NCBI RefSeq assembly: GCF_000497045.1
Contig: NW_015961948.1
Location: 868,001 to 932,000, forward strand
From: Kalmanozyma brasiliensis GHG001
Taxonomy: Eukaryota; Basidiomycota; Ustilaginomycetes; Ustilaginales
Reading direction: 5' to 3'
Length of the DNA: 64,000 nt
Both the position numbers and the translations under genes were made by a program. The notes beneath the pieces were generated by a model. It did not search any database. It saw nothing but the letters and a program-made list of their open reading frames with translations, and was not told where the DNA came from. How positions within the stretch are numbered: position 1 is the stretch's first letter; the number at the start of each line of letters is the position of its first letter. Positions 9,164 through 18,721 of the stretch are shown here, in pieces.

Positions 9164-12100
9164 TCAGAAGTTCTTGATACTGTCACGAACGCCGAGCAGG
9201 AACTTGCCCATGCCACGTTTCTTGGGCGCCTTGGCAGCCGCTGCGGCATCGACAGGGACAGCGTCGTCTGTGGGTGTGTTCTTGTTGCCGCCGCTGCCGT
9301 TGCTGGTGGTGGATGCGACGGCGGGTGCTGAATCGATGCCATCCTCCTTGACCCGATGAAGGCTGCTCGTGCTGGTCGACGCGTCACGTCGCATCCCCAG
9401 GCTTGCGCCCAGGAATCTGCCAGCGGTTGATCCGGCTGCAGCACCATCTGTCTCCGAAATCGAAGCGGCCTTGTTAGCTGCCGATGACGACGACGACGAA
9501 GCGGGTCGGCGGAATCGAGAGACAAACGAAGCGGCAACGCCAGGATTGCTCGTAGTCGAACCGGTGCTGCCGACGCTGACGCTGCGCTGACCTGCGCCAT
9601 GGACAGCGACAGTCTCGGCAGGGAGACGCGGTGATGGCTCTGCTGCCTGTACCTCCATCTCCGTCGACGTTGCCGCATTGCTAACCTTGCTGCCGCTCCC
9701 ATCCGAGAGAAGACCAAAGAGCTTGCTTGCCTTGTCGCTCTTCTCTACCTTTGTCGGCGCAGACACCGAGGCATCTGCAGCCTCGATAGCACTGAGGCTC
9801 GGAATCGCCCTCGGCGCATCGCCAGAGCGATTGGCAGGAGCTTCTTTACGCGTCTTGTCTCGTGACGAACCATCACCGCCTCCAAAGATGCCAGCGAGAT
9901 ACTTGGCGTCGACTTCCTTCTTGGTGGGCGCCGCCTTCTCGCGCTCCGAGATCGTGTCCAGACCAAATCCACTCCCGCGTGTTCGGTTGCGCGCCGAAAA
10001 GTCCTTGCGCGTCAGAGCTGCAGGCGCAGACGCGGTCGAGTAGATGCTGGAAGTCGCCGACGTGAGTGAGCTGTGGCTCGAAACCGACGTGACGGACGAT
10101 GTGAGCGACGACAGGGTGGCAGCGGATTGGTTCCGATCGCGCCACGACATGACACGGCTCCGATCCGCATCGGCAAGGAGAGTGCCGCCAGTCTTGCGCT
10201 GCTCGCTCATCCTGTCCCGTCGGGCTGCTGCAGAGTCCCAATTGGCGGCTGGAGTTGAGGCGGCACCAGCAACATCGTCAGTCGTCCTGGTGCTTCGTGC
10301 CGCGGGCAGGCCTGTCGATGAAGCCATTTGTGGAAGCTCGGCATCCACCTGAGCCAGGCCTTGCAAGCTGTAGCGCGCCGCAGCCTCGGCCGTTGGCCTG
10401 GACAAGGTGATCTGAGGCGGACTGAGACCATCCACCACATCGCTCGGCTTGGTCATCTTGCTCATCTGTCGAGCCAGACTCTCGGAAGCCTGCGCCAGCT
10501 CTCGGATGGTGCGCTCGCGTTCCCGCGCTTTTGCGGCTGGATCGTTGGCGTCCACGTCCGCTAAGGCATCGATCGATTGAGATCGCTTCAGCTGCTTGGC
10601 AAGCGTGCGTCCTTTGCGCGCTCCTCGCTTTCTGCGTTTGGAGTGATTCGAGGTCGTGATACTCTCGGCCTGGTCGCCGTCCTCCGCTCCCTCCTTCGCA
10701 TCCCCGTCTGCTGTGTCGACCGGCTCTGTCTCGCCGTTTGCAATGCCGTCACCGTCCGCTCCAGCGAGCTGAACATCGGCTTCAGGCTGGGTTTCGACGT
10801 TCGCATCGCCCGGCCTCGTTGATTGTTCAGCGTCGACCCCACCGTTCGCTACCACGCTTGTGCTATCGAAAGCTGCATCTCCGTTGATGCCAGCCTCGTT
10901 GGCCTTTGTTCGAGGGCCCGACGCGATGCCATTGGAATGGACGATAGTTCCATTCGGCATGCCTTTCGGCGAATGCACTACGTTGGGCGCCGATCCGTCC
11001 GCCTGAATGTCCTGCTCGTGTCGATCAGCGTTTGCTGTTCCCCCGACGGCTTCCTCGATAGTCGCATAATGCAAGTCGAATGGGTTTCGCTCTGACGGAT
11101 GGGGCAGAGGCGTGAACGTCGGCGAAGGCAGCACGTCAGGGGTGAACAGGTCCGGACAGGGCGATAGACTTCGGCGCCGCTCAGCAGCAGCGTCCATGAA
11201 TGCAGCGCGAAAGGTGCCATCGGCAGTCGCGTCGAGGGCGAGGATCTGGTCAGCGTCTCGCGCCAGTGACCGAGCGCGAGGTCTTGGCGAGCTGAGCATG
11301 GATGGCAAGGTCGACATGGACCCAGTGCGCGAATGCATCAGCGGGATCGTGGCATAGACCGAGGCTCCTCGCGACATGCGCCCTGGACCTGACCCGGAGA
11401 GGCCCATGTGGTCCACCAGACCGCAGGCCCAGCGAGAGAATTCCCCAGCAGAGATCCTCTTCTGCGCGACATCGTCACTGTCAGTGACCGAACAGAACAC
11501 GTTCTCGGATAGGTAGCGTGCCACCGTCTCAGTGAGACCGTCGAACGATTCCATAAGGAAACGAACGGGGTCTTCGCAGTACGCCGCGAACGAGGCACAA
11601 TTCATCGATGGCTCGGTGAAAGGGCTGCGATGGAAGAGCAGATTGAGCAGCACCACGCCCAAGGACCAGATGTCGGCTTGCTTGGGGTCGTAAGACGATG
11701 AGACGTTGTTGGCGCATTCGAACGCCATGTAAGGCTTGCTACCGCAATCAAAGTCGTCGCAACGATCGTCGGCCGTCGCCAGACCAAAGTCGGTCATTTT
11801 GACGATCACTTGCGATTCGTCGCCATCGCGGGTGCTGTCGACCAGTGTGCTGATGCTGGTATCAGGACACGCGGATTGCATTTCCTCGACGGTGCGCCGA
11901 TCCTCGACAATGAAGTTTTCGGGTTTCAGATCGCGATGGCTGACACCTCGATCGTGGCAGAATTGGACAGCGTCGCAGATCTGCCTAAACATTCTGGCGA
12001 TCAGCCGGATGCGTCGCTTCGAAAGCAGGCCACGCCCAGAGGTTGAGGCGAGGATGGACGGAGACGGCGGTGTAGCATCTAGCGACGAGCCTAAGACCTC

Positions 12101-14815
12101 ATAGTTGTCATCTTCGAATGCCTTCGAATCGCCATCCGGCTTCGTGTCGGCGTTGTCTTGACCAATGAACGTCCTTTCTGGTGTTTCCTCGTCGTCGAGC
12201 TTGGGTCTTCCAGTATCTTGCGCCTGTTCAAGCCAGTAATACAGATCTTGGCCGGGACAGTACTCGAGGACCAAGAAGAGCCAATCCGGAGTCTCGTAGG
12301 TTCGATAGAGCGTCACGATATTGGGATGGGAGGGAATTGACTGGTGGATCGTCGCCTCGAGTCGTTGCACCTCGAGCATGTCTTCGGGCAAATCGCGCTT
12401 GCACAGGCATTTGAGCGCAAATTCCTTGCCAGGACGCAAGCTCGTGTTGACCTTAAGATCCTTGCGTCTCCTTTCCTCGAGGGCGGGCGAATTGTGGAAC
12501 CCTTCGCCCTTACCAGTGCCGTCTGCCTTGAGGGTGCTACTGAGGAGGTCCTCGGAAGAGGCGACCATCGTGAGATCCGCATCGTCGTTGGTCTCTTTGC
12601 TTGTTTTGTCGGGAAGGTCGGACCGCGAGGCAGACGGAGATACGGAGATGCTCCTGTTGGAGACATGGGACGCGGCTTCTTCAGCGCTGACCTCCTTGAC
12701 GAGATAGACGGCGGCGTAGCTTCCTTCGCCGAGCTTGCGGACCACTTCAAGCTTGCTACCCGTGAGATCTGCGTTCTGGTCCACGAAGCCGAGAGTGGTC
12801 TCGGCAATCTGAATGACGTGACCGTCATGCTCGAGGCCAGGTCCCAACAGGTCGCCAATCTCGAAGACATCGCCGGGCGGACGGCCCTCCATGACGAAAG
12901 TGCTGGCATGTCGGCTCAGCAGATGACCCTCGGATGCGCCGTACTCCATCATCTCAGTCAGGTCAAAGAAGTCCTGTTCGTTGATGTCGTCCGCCGCAAT
13001 CGAGTTACGGTCGAAGTCCGAGGCTGCGACATCCGAGGCCGCAGCCTCCCTTCGGACCAGCTGAGCTCTCAGCTTGGCGAGGAGCGAAGCGCTGTCCAGA
13101 GGCTGCTCCAAGAGATGTGTCGTATTAGCTGCAAACGGCTCGGTTTGACCGCTGTCCGGCCCTGTCGCTGCTGCTGCGGCGGCGGCGGCATTGCGTAGCT
13201 GCTGATCGGCAATCAAGTCAGGCAGATGAATGGACATGCTGCTCTGCCGACCTCGGAGGGGCGTTCGCACGGGATCGTCCGCTTGGCCATCTTCAGGGAT
13301 GCTCTCGTTGTGATAGAAGGGAACCGTCGAAGGCGGCCGGCTGGTGGGCCGACTCAGAGAGACAGAGGACTCTCTGGATCGAGAAAGGCCACGAAGACTT
13401 GGAGTACGAACTCGATCATAATGGGCGACACTTGGCTTCAGCCCGGAAATGCTGTCGCGATTCCTCAAATGAGGTGGTCGATATACGCCGATGCGAGTCG
13501 ACAGCGCTGGAGAGTTGGGCGAGAGCACGGCGGAGCTTCTTCGGGAATGCGACATGGTGTGCGCAGCACCAGCCGAGGTCACCGAATTGAATGATTCACG
13601 ACGTGATACCGAGCCGGGACGAGGTTGCGGCGAGGCGCCACTGAGCATGGATGCAATGCTGTTCACCACTCTGTCTCCATTGGCATGCGCCTCAGGAATT
13701 GCTGGAGGGTGCCTCGTCATGGGTGACAAGGTTCGATGGGCCAGCCTTGGAGAAGAGACGGGACTGAGCAACACGGAATTGCCTGTGATGGTACCGGCTT
13801 GCTGGCGTTGCGAATGAGTGGACGCCCCGAGAGGAGACCGCTTTGGCGAAGCCTGCACGTTCACGCTCAGACCGCGATTGAATAGAGATGTGCCGGTGGA
13901 GCTGGCGTCCTGACGAGCTGAGCCGAAGCCAGGGCTGGGTGTGCGGAGCGTGGAATGAAGGGAAGCTTGGAGGTGTTCGACAGGCCCACGGATCGAGGGC
14001 GTTGGCCGTCCATTGACATTGAGTGGAACCTCGGTTGGCTTGTCTCCAGCAAGCAGTCGATCAGTGCTGGTTTCACGCACTCGATTTGGCGTGCTGGGTA
14101 TACTGGGCAGGGAGCTGGTCGGAGTCAACATCCAGTTGTCATCTCCGTCTTTATCGAGCTGCGTGTGGTGGTTTCGCAGAGGGAGCTGGCCATGCTGATT
14201 GGATTTGAGCGGCGTCGATGCAGAGGGAAAGAAGCGCGAGCGCTCGGTAGGCTCGATGCGCAAGGGATGCAGACTCGTCGCCGGTCCAAGCTGTTGAGTC
14301 TTTTCAAGCGAAGATGACAAGGGCCAGTGATGACGAGCGGCTGGTGCGGCTGGCGCCTTCAGATTCGTGGGAGAGGTGCCGAACTCGGGCGCTCTGCCAA
14401 TGATGCCATTGCCAATGCCGCTAGGCTTGATCGCATGTGCCGAGTGAGGGTCAGGATGAGGGTGATGTCCCGGAACCCAATCAGCGCTGAGTCCTGTCGC
14501 TTGTTCGCGTTTGAAGCTGGACGATAGGAGGGACGGCTTGACTTCCAAGGCGTTGTCGTTTGACTCGGTGGCCCGGGCTGGCCTGTTGTGAGGGGTTGCG
14601 ATGGCGAGAGGCTGTGCATGTGAAGGAGGGGGCTGCCTGGAAGAGCTGGCGACAGGATGAGCGTTGGCTCTCCAGTTGTGGTGAGGCTTGTCATTCGGCC
14701 TGCGTTGTGCGTGTTGATCTCGATGAGCAGGAGCTGGCATTGGCTGGGGGGCCGAGGTGGTCAGGTTGGGCCTGCGCCAGCTAGGAGCGTCGCTGGATGC
14801 GAGCTGGTTCGGCAT
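9164..14815 (-). CDS. Large Ser/Thr protein kinase, KSP1/Ran1-like
   Basis: An intronless 1883-residue protein with a single kinase domain at about residues 690-1125, flanked by long disordered arms. Visible kinase motifs are KLGEGSYAAVYLV (Gly-rich loop, about 693), FALKCLCK (ATP-binding Lys, about 801), HRDLKPENF (catalytic loop, about 955), TDFGLA (about 1007) and CGSKPYMAFEC (about 1025), then DIWSLGVVLLNLL. The CGSxxYMAxEC variant of the APE region is typical of fungal Ksp1/Ran1/Sks1 kinases, which act in nutrient and filamentous-growth signalling. Insertions of about 100, 60 and 30 residues occur after beta2, after the hinge and before DFG. A poly-Ala run (about 540) precedes the domain, and the C-terminus ends in a conserved-looking GKFLLGVRDSIKNF. 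Confidence 0.88.
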   Translation of the reverse strand: MPNQLASSDAPSWRRPNLTTSAPQPMPAPAHRDQHAQRRPNDKPHHNWRANAHPVASSSRQPPPSHAQPLAIATPHNRPARATESNDNALEVKPSLLSSSFKREQATGLSADWVPGHHPHPDPHSAHAIKPSGIGNGIIGRAPEFGTSPTNLKAPAAPAARHHWPLSSSLEKTQQLGPATSLHPLRIEPTERSRFFPSASTPLKSNQHGQLPLRNHHTQLDKDGDDNWMLTPTSSLPSIPSTPNRVRETSTDRLLAGDKPTEVPLNVNGRPTPSIRGPVEHLQASLHSTLRTPSPGFGSARQDASSTGTSLFNRGLSVNVQASPKRSPLGASTHSQRQQAGTITGNSVLLSPVSSPRLAHRTLSPMTRHPPAIPEAHANGDRVVNSIASMLSGASPQPRPGSVSRRESFNSVTSAGAAHTMSHSRRSSAVLSPNSPALSTRIGVYRPPHLRNRDSISGLKPSVAHYDRVRTPSLRGLSRSRESSVSLSRPTSRPPSTVPFYHNESIPEDGQADDPVRTPLRGRQSSMSIHLPDLIADQQLRNAAAAAAAATGPDSGQTEPFAANTTHLLEQPLDSASLLAKLRAQLVRREAAASDVAASDFDRNSIAADDINEQDFFDLTEMMEYGASEGHLLSRHASTFVMEGRPPGDVFEIGDLLGPGLEHDGHVIQIAETTLGFVDQNADLTGSKLEVVRKLGEGSYAAVYLVKEVSAEEAASHVSNRSISVSPSASRSDLPDKTSKETNDDADLTMVASSEDLLSSTLKADGTGKGEGFHNSPALEERRRKDLKVNTSLRPGKEFALKCLCKRDLPEDMLEVQRLEATIHQSIPSHPNIVTLYRTYETPDWLFLVLEYCPGQDLYYWLEQAQDTGRPKLDDEETPERTFIGQDNADTKPDGDSKAFEDDNYEVLGSSLDATPPSPSILASTSGRGLLSKRRIRLIARMFRQICDAVQFCHDRGVSHRDLKPENFIVEDRRTVEEMQSACPDTSISTLVDSTRDGDESQVIVKMTDFGLATADDRCDDFDCGSKPYMAFECANNVSSSYDPKQADIWSLGVVLLNLLFHRSPFTEPSMNCASFAAYCEDPVRFLMESFDGLTETVARYLSENVFCSVTDSDDVAQKRISAGEFSRWACGLVDHMGLSGSGPGRMSRGASVYATIPLMHSRTGSMSTLPSMLSSPRPRARSLARDADQILALDATADGTFRAAFMDAAAERRRSLSPCPDLFTPDVLPSPTFTPLPHPSERNPFDLHYATIEEAVGGTANADRHEQDIQADGSAPNVVHSPKGMPNGTIVHSNGIASGPRTKANEAGINGDAAFDSTSVVANGGVDAEQSTRPGDANVETQPEADVQLAGADGDGIANGETEPVDTADGDAKEGAEDGDQAESITTSNHSKRRKRGARKGRTLAKQLKRSQSIDALADVDANDPAAKARERERTIRELAQASESLARQMSKMTKPSDVVDGLSPPQITLSRPTAEAAARYSLQGLAQVDAELPQMASSTGLPAARSTRTTDDVAGAASTPAANWDSAAARRDRMSEQRKTGGTLLADADRSRVMSWRDRNQSAATLSSLTSSVTSVSSHSSLTSATSSIYSTASAPAALTRKDFSARNRTRGSGFGLDTISEREKAAPTKKEVDAKYLAGIFGGGDGSSRDKTRKEAPANRSGDAPRAIPSLSAIEAADASVSAPTKVEKSDKASKLFGLLSDGSGSKVSNAATSTEMEVQAAEPSPRLPAETVAVHGAGQRSVSVGSTGSTTSNPGVAASFVSRFRRPASSSSSSAANKAASISETDGAAAGSTAGRFLGASLGMRRDASTSTSSLHRVKEDGIDSAPAVASTTSNGSGGNKNTPTDDAVPVDAAAAAKAPKKRGMGKFLLGVRDSIKNF

Positions 14816-16536
14816 ATCAGGATGATACGTGCGCTAGGTTTTCGGGAAAGTGTGCAAAGATGGTGGAGGATCTGAGTTGCCAAACATTCGAAAACCGCTA
14901 GAGGCTTGGCCAGGTAAGTAGAAAGAGATGTTAGTACTGAAGGGACGGTTGAGGCATACGCCCTTGTCGACTAGGAGAGGGGGTGAAGTAGTGAAGCCGA
15001 CGAGAGCTAAAGTCGAAGCGTTGTTAGGGCATGGTGTGTGATGAAGGGACGGGATAGCAGGTACGAGGATCGACCGGGAGAGTCGCGAGGTTGTTCTCCA
15101 TGCATAGGAGCCAGCGGGGATTCGACGCCAACAAGGATGTTGTCTGCGAGTAATCGTCGATACAGCTCGAGTAGAGAGACGGTCTTCAAGACTTGGTTGG
15201 CGTGTCTGAGTGCGCAGCGTCGCTGGAGAGAACCGTGTTTGCCTTTGCAGGGTCAAGGCGATCGCAGCGTCGTGCTGCTCCAAGTAGCTCGAATGACGAC
15301 GATGTAAACTGCGTATGGATGAAGCGGCCAAGATAGACCCTAGATCGGGATGATGGCAGCTCGTGAAGCTGCAAGGGAGGTCGGCTAGACTGTAGAGATG
15401 ATGAAGAGAGGAGGCTCGAGGGTAACGAGAAGCGAGAGTAGATGAGGAGCGCGACGAGCGTTGTGACCGAGTAGCCGCCGACGAAGCGCGAGGATAGGCG
15501 GCACCTAGCTTGTCGCTGCCGGATGTCGAGCGGACGAAGCGATGGTGGTGGGCAGAAGGTGGAGAAGGTAGGAAGGGTTGACGATGTCCAGACCACTGAG
15601 TAAGAGGCTACTTTGCAGGTTACGGCGGCGAAAGGGTCTCGTTTTTCTTTCTTTCTGGTCCATGCGCCGTCTGAGTCTGATTTCAGCCAACAAGGCAGCG
15701 TGGCCTCGCCCGTTGGTTGGCCCTTTAGAGCTGCATTTTCCATAAATAATTAAATAAATTGGAAAAACAACACATGGTGCAAGGATGAGCTGCATTGTCC
15801 AAGCTTGCAAGCGAGGACGACCTTGTGACTTGTGACACTTTGACTGAAGGTGTGTGCCTTGAGTCAAGATCGCAGCCGGCTGCTCTGATTGTGATGACAG
15901 CCAAGAATGAGATGGCGAAGCCAGAGTGTTGGCGACGTCGACTCCCCCTCGATTCAGCCTCACTGGATAGTGCGGGGCTGAACCCGGTCCTATCACATTG
16001 GCCTTGCTTTGTAACGAAGCCTGAAGTCTTGGACAGTCTCATATAGACAACGACAAAGAATGGAGGCAATGACATTGGCGGCCGACGGAAAGCGGGATGT
16101 GGTGACCTCATGGTCCTCGGTCTTGCATGAATGCCATTCTGCGGGTCTGCTGCACAACGCTAAGAAGAGGCTTGCCCTCATGCATCACAGACAGCCCGCC
16201 TTTCGCATTATGCCATTGTGTTACACCGCAGCTCTCTCTTTCCGAAAAATGTGTGTCCTGTTCACGTGACCATGTTGAGTGACACAGGGAGAACAACACA
16301 AACCAAAAGTCACTTTGGGCTTGCACACACTGCATTACAAGCGAGTGTTGCAGTCAGGCACACGATCCCACACCACCATACCCAAGCTATCTTTTCACTT
16401 GACTGCTTGCACTCGGAGTCGTCTGTATCCTCCCCCTTCATCACCAGCAGGAACATTTCGACCGTCCTCGTCGTAGCCGGATCCTGGCACTGCAATCACA
16501 CGCGTCAATCGCTTTCTGCTATCACCCTCATCCATC
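14816..16536. other. Divergent intergenic region, kinase / UBC7
   Basis: This 1.7 kb between two divergent starts contains several open frames of up to 185 codons on the minus strand, but none has protein-like composition or a supporting family. It probably holds a long kinase 5' leader and the UBC7 promoter. An AT-rich patch at 15741-15767 stands out against the GC-rich surroundings. Confidence 0.55.
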
Positions 16537-17137
16537 ATGTTCAACAGCAGAGCATCCTCGAGCGCGGCCATCAAGCGTCTCACCATCGAATACAAGCAGC
16601 TGTCCACCGATCCCAACTCGCTCTTCCCGGCCGTCGGCCCCATCTCGGAAGGTAACTATCTCGAATGGGAGGCGCTCGTTCCAGGTCCTGACGGCACCCC
16701 CTTTGAAGGTGGTGTCTTCTCTGCACGTCTCAGCTTCCCTGCCTCCTACCCGCTCGAACCACCAACCATGCGATTCGACCCACCCATCTTCCACCCAAAC
16801 GTCTACGCCGACGGTCTTGTATGCATCTCGATCCTGCATGCTCCCGGTGACGACCCAAATATGTACGAGTCCTCCTCGGAGCGATGGTCGCCCGTCCAGT
16901 CGATCGAAAAGATCTTGCTCTCGGTGCTCAGCATGCTCGCAGAGCCAAATGTCGAGAGCGGTGCCAACATCGATGCTTGCGTAAGTGTCACTTTCAAGCT
17001 GTACCGTCGCGAAACATCAGTAGTACTGACCCCCTTTCTGCCTCGAATCATGCCTCTCACAGAAAGTGTACAGAGACGACCGGGAGGGGTACGAGAAGAT
17101 CATTCGCGATTCTGTAAAGGAGCAGCTTGGCCTCTGA
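16537..17137 (+). CDS. UBC7: Ubiquitin-conjugating enzyme E2 Ubc7 (UBE2G2-like)
   Basis: Two exons, 16537-16980 and 17063-17137, give 172 residues. The 82-nt intron has a GTAAGT donor, a CTGAC branch site and a CAG acceptor, and exon 2 supplies the family ending ([13 protein letters not shown] ... LGL). The catalytic cysteine is at about residue 96 in GLVCISIL. It is followed by the acidic [25 protein letters not shown] insertion that marks Ubc7/UBE2G2. The product charges ubiquitin for ER-associated degradation with Cue1/Hrd1-type partners at the ER membrane. It is convergent with UFE1, with 80 bp between stops. Confidence 0.96.
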
Positions 17138-17217
17138 TTGCAATCTTATCCCGAAACAGCAGCACTCATCAGCACATGCAATCGATCCAAAATAAGTTGA
17201 GATTGAACGGACGCATC

Positions 17218-18420
17218 TCAGTCCATCCAATGCAAGAACAGCAGCGCCAGCCCACTCCCCACCAGAAAGATGGACAAAAACTTGTCCGCCTCTCGACTGC
17301 GTTGTCTCGCTTTCCGCAGTTCTTCGTTTCCACGACCCACCTCGGTCCCGACTCCAATTGCTTCGTCCAGCAGCAGATCCGTGATCTCGCCCTGCTGTTC
17401 GAGCTGCTGCACCACCTGCGTCTGCAGCTCGCTGATCTCGTACAGCCTCGACTCGGCTTTCTTGATCGCGGCCAGGTCGGATTCCAGCGATTTGATCAGC
17501 TCCGACGATTCGGTTTCGAACATCTCGATCTGCGAGGCTGAGAGCTGCGCGCTGATGTCTTTGCCTACCAGGCCCAATTCCGAGTCGAGTTCGGGATTGA
17601 ACGAGCCGCCCACGCTGCCTCGGATCACGGTGGGAGCGCTTGCTGTGCCTGTTGAGCCTGCTGCAGACGAGCTACCGCCGGCCTGTTGCTGCAATTGCAT
17701 CCTCGAGTTGGCCAGCGATTTTGTCTTTTCTCGCTGCACCCTGAGTCGAGCTTCCTGCATATCGCTCTGTAAGGATGATGCTTTTGAAAGGAGCATCGAG
17801 AGATACTGCGTGATCGAGGCTCGATGCGCCGAGATGAGCGACGAGGCAAGGATCGATGTCGACGAATCTCTTGCTGTTGACAAGGCCAGAAGGCTGTTGA
17901 GCGGCGAAAGCGCAGTCGGTGTCGTGGGCGCGTTCTTCTTACGGGCCTCTTCTGCCTGTTCAAGCTCCTTGATGCTTTCAAGGCACCGCTTGATCACCAC
18001 CTTAACCTGGAAGTCGATCTCGTCCCTTTGCATGTCCGTCAACGGCCCCGTGAACGCCTTCCATTTTGCGAATGCGGACCCTTCCGCGCTGTCCTGGTCG
18101 TCAGGTGTCTCTACACCGTCTTGGCCCTCTCGAAGGTGGTGCGCCCGCGACTTGTTGCCCAGTGCCAGGTATTTTCTCCGTATCGAGTGCAGAAAGCCAA
18201 GCAGCGAGATGATGTGTTTTCGAATGATGTAGGCTTGATTCAGCCACTGCTTGTGGGCCTTGACGACATTCTCTGGTGGATCCTTGCGTCTGAGCGGTCG
18301 AGAGCCCGACGCCGATGACGAGGAAGGCGGATACTCTTGCCGCCTTTGTGTGAGCAGCTGTTGAAAGTCGGCAGTCAAGTCGGTCGAAGGAGGCACGCGG
18401 GCCTTTCTTGTCGCCGCCAT
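17218..18420 (-). CDS. UFE1: ER t-SNARE Ufe1 / syntaxin 18
   Basis: A 400-residue tail-anchored SNARE for retrograde Golgi-to-ER fusion and ER membrane fusion. The N-terminus carries [10 protein letters not shown] at residues 14-23, the Sly1-binding N-peptide pattern. A helical region follows ([20 protein letters not shown], about 85-105). The SNARE motif runs at about 295-375 ([20 protein letters not shown] onwards), and the last 20 residues ([18 protein letters not shown]) are the membrane anchor. The frame continues to another ATG at 18555, but that ATG overlaps the divergent ALG12 frame and would put 45 atypical residues before the N-peptide, so 18420 is preferred. Confidence 0.87.
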   Translation of the reverse strand: MAATRKARVPPSTDLTADFQQLLTQRRQEYPPSSSSASGSRPLRRKDPPENVVKAHKQWLNQAYIIRKHIISLLGFLHSIRRKYLALGNKSRAHHLREGQDGVETPDDQDSAEGSAFAKWKAFTGPLTDMQRDEIDFQVKVVIKRCLESIKELEQAEEARKKNAPTTPTALSPLNSLLALSTARDSSTSILASSLISAHRASITQYLSMLLSKASSLQSDMQEARLRVQREKTKSLANSRMQLQQQAGGSSSAAGSTGTASAPTVIRGSVGGSFNPELDSELGLVGKDISAQLSASQIEMFETESSELIKSLESDLAAIKKAESRLYEISELQTQVVQQLEQQGEITDLLLDEAIGVGTEVGRGNEELRKARQRSREADKFLSIFLVGSGLALLFLHWMD

Positions 18421-18721
18421 TGCATGCACGATGCTTCCAAGCTTGGCCACGACGCCGCAGCTTGTGCGATGAAGGGGAGGTGATGGTGGTAGGAGATGTG
18501 GAGTCCAACACCACAAATTTCTATAACGCCCTGAGCTTGCCACGTCTGAGAGCATGGCCCGCGCTCAATTTCAGGGTTTGGAAGAACTTGACTTTCCACC
18601 TGTCAAGCAGCTTTGCTTGCTGCTTGCTTTCGCCTCAATCATCGCGGTCCAGGCTGAGCCATGTTGCTCAAGGTTTGCGAATGAAGACAGCGACGGCTGC
18701 GCGGCTCTCTCGCTTTGCAAC

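Noticed and set aside
14834..15996. Minus-strand frames of 163-185 codons upstream of the kinase
   Set aside because: They have low-quality composition and no domain, and more likely lie in a long 5' leader or promoter.
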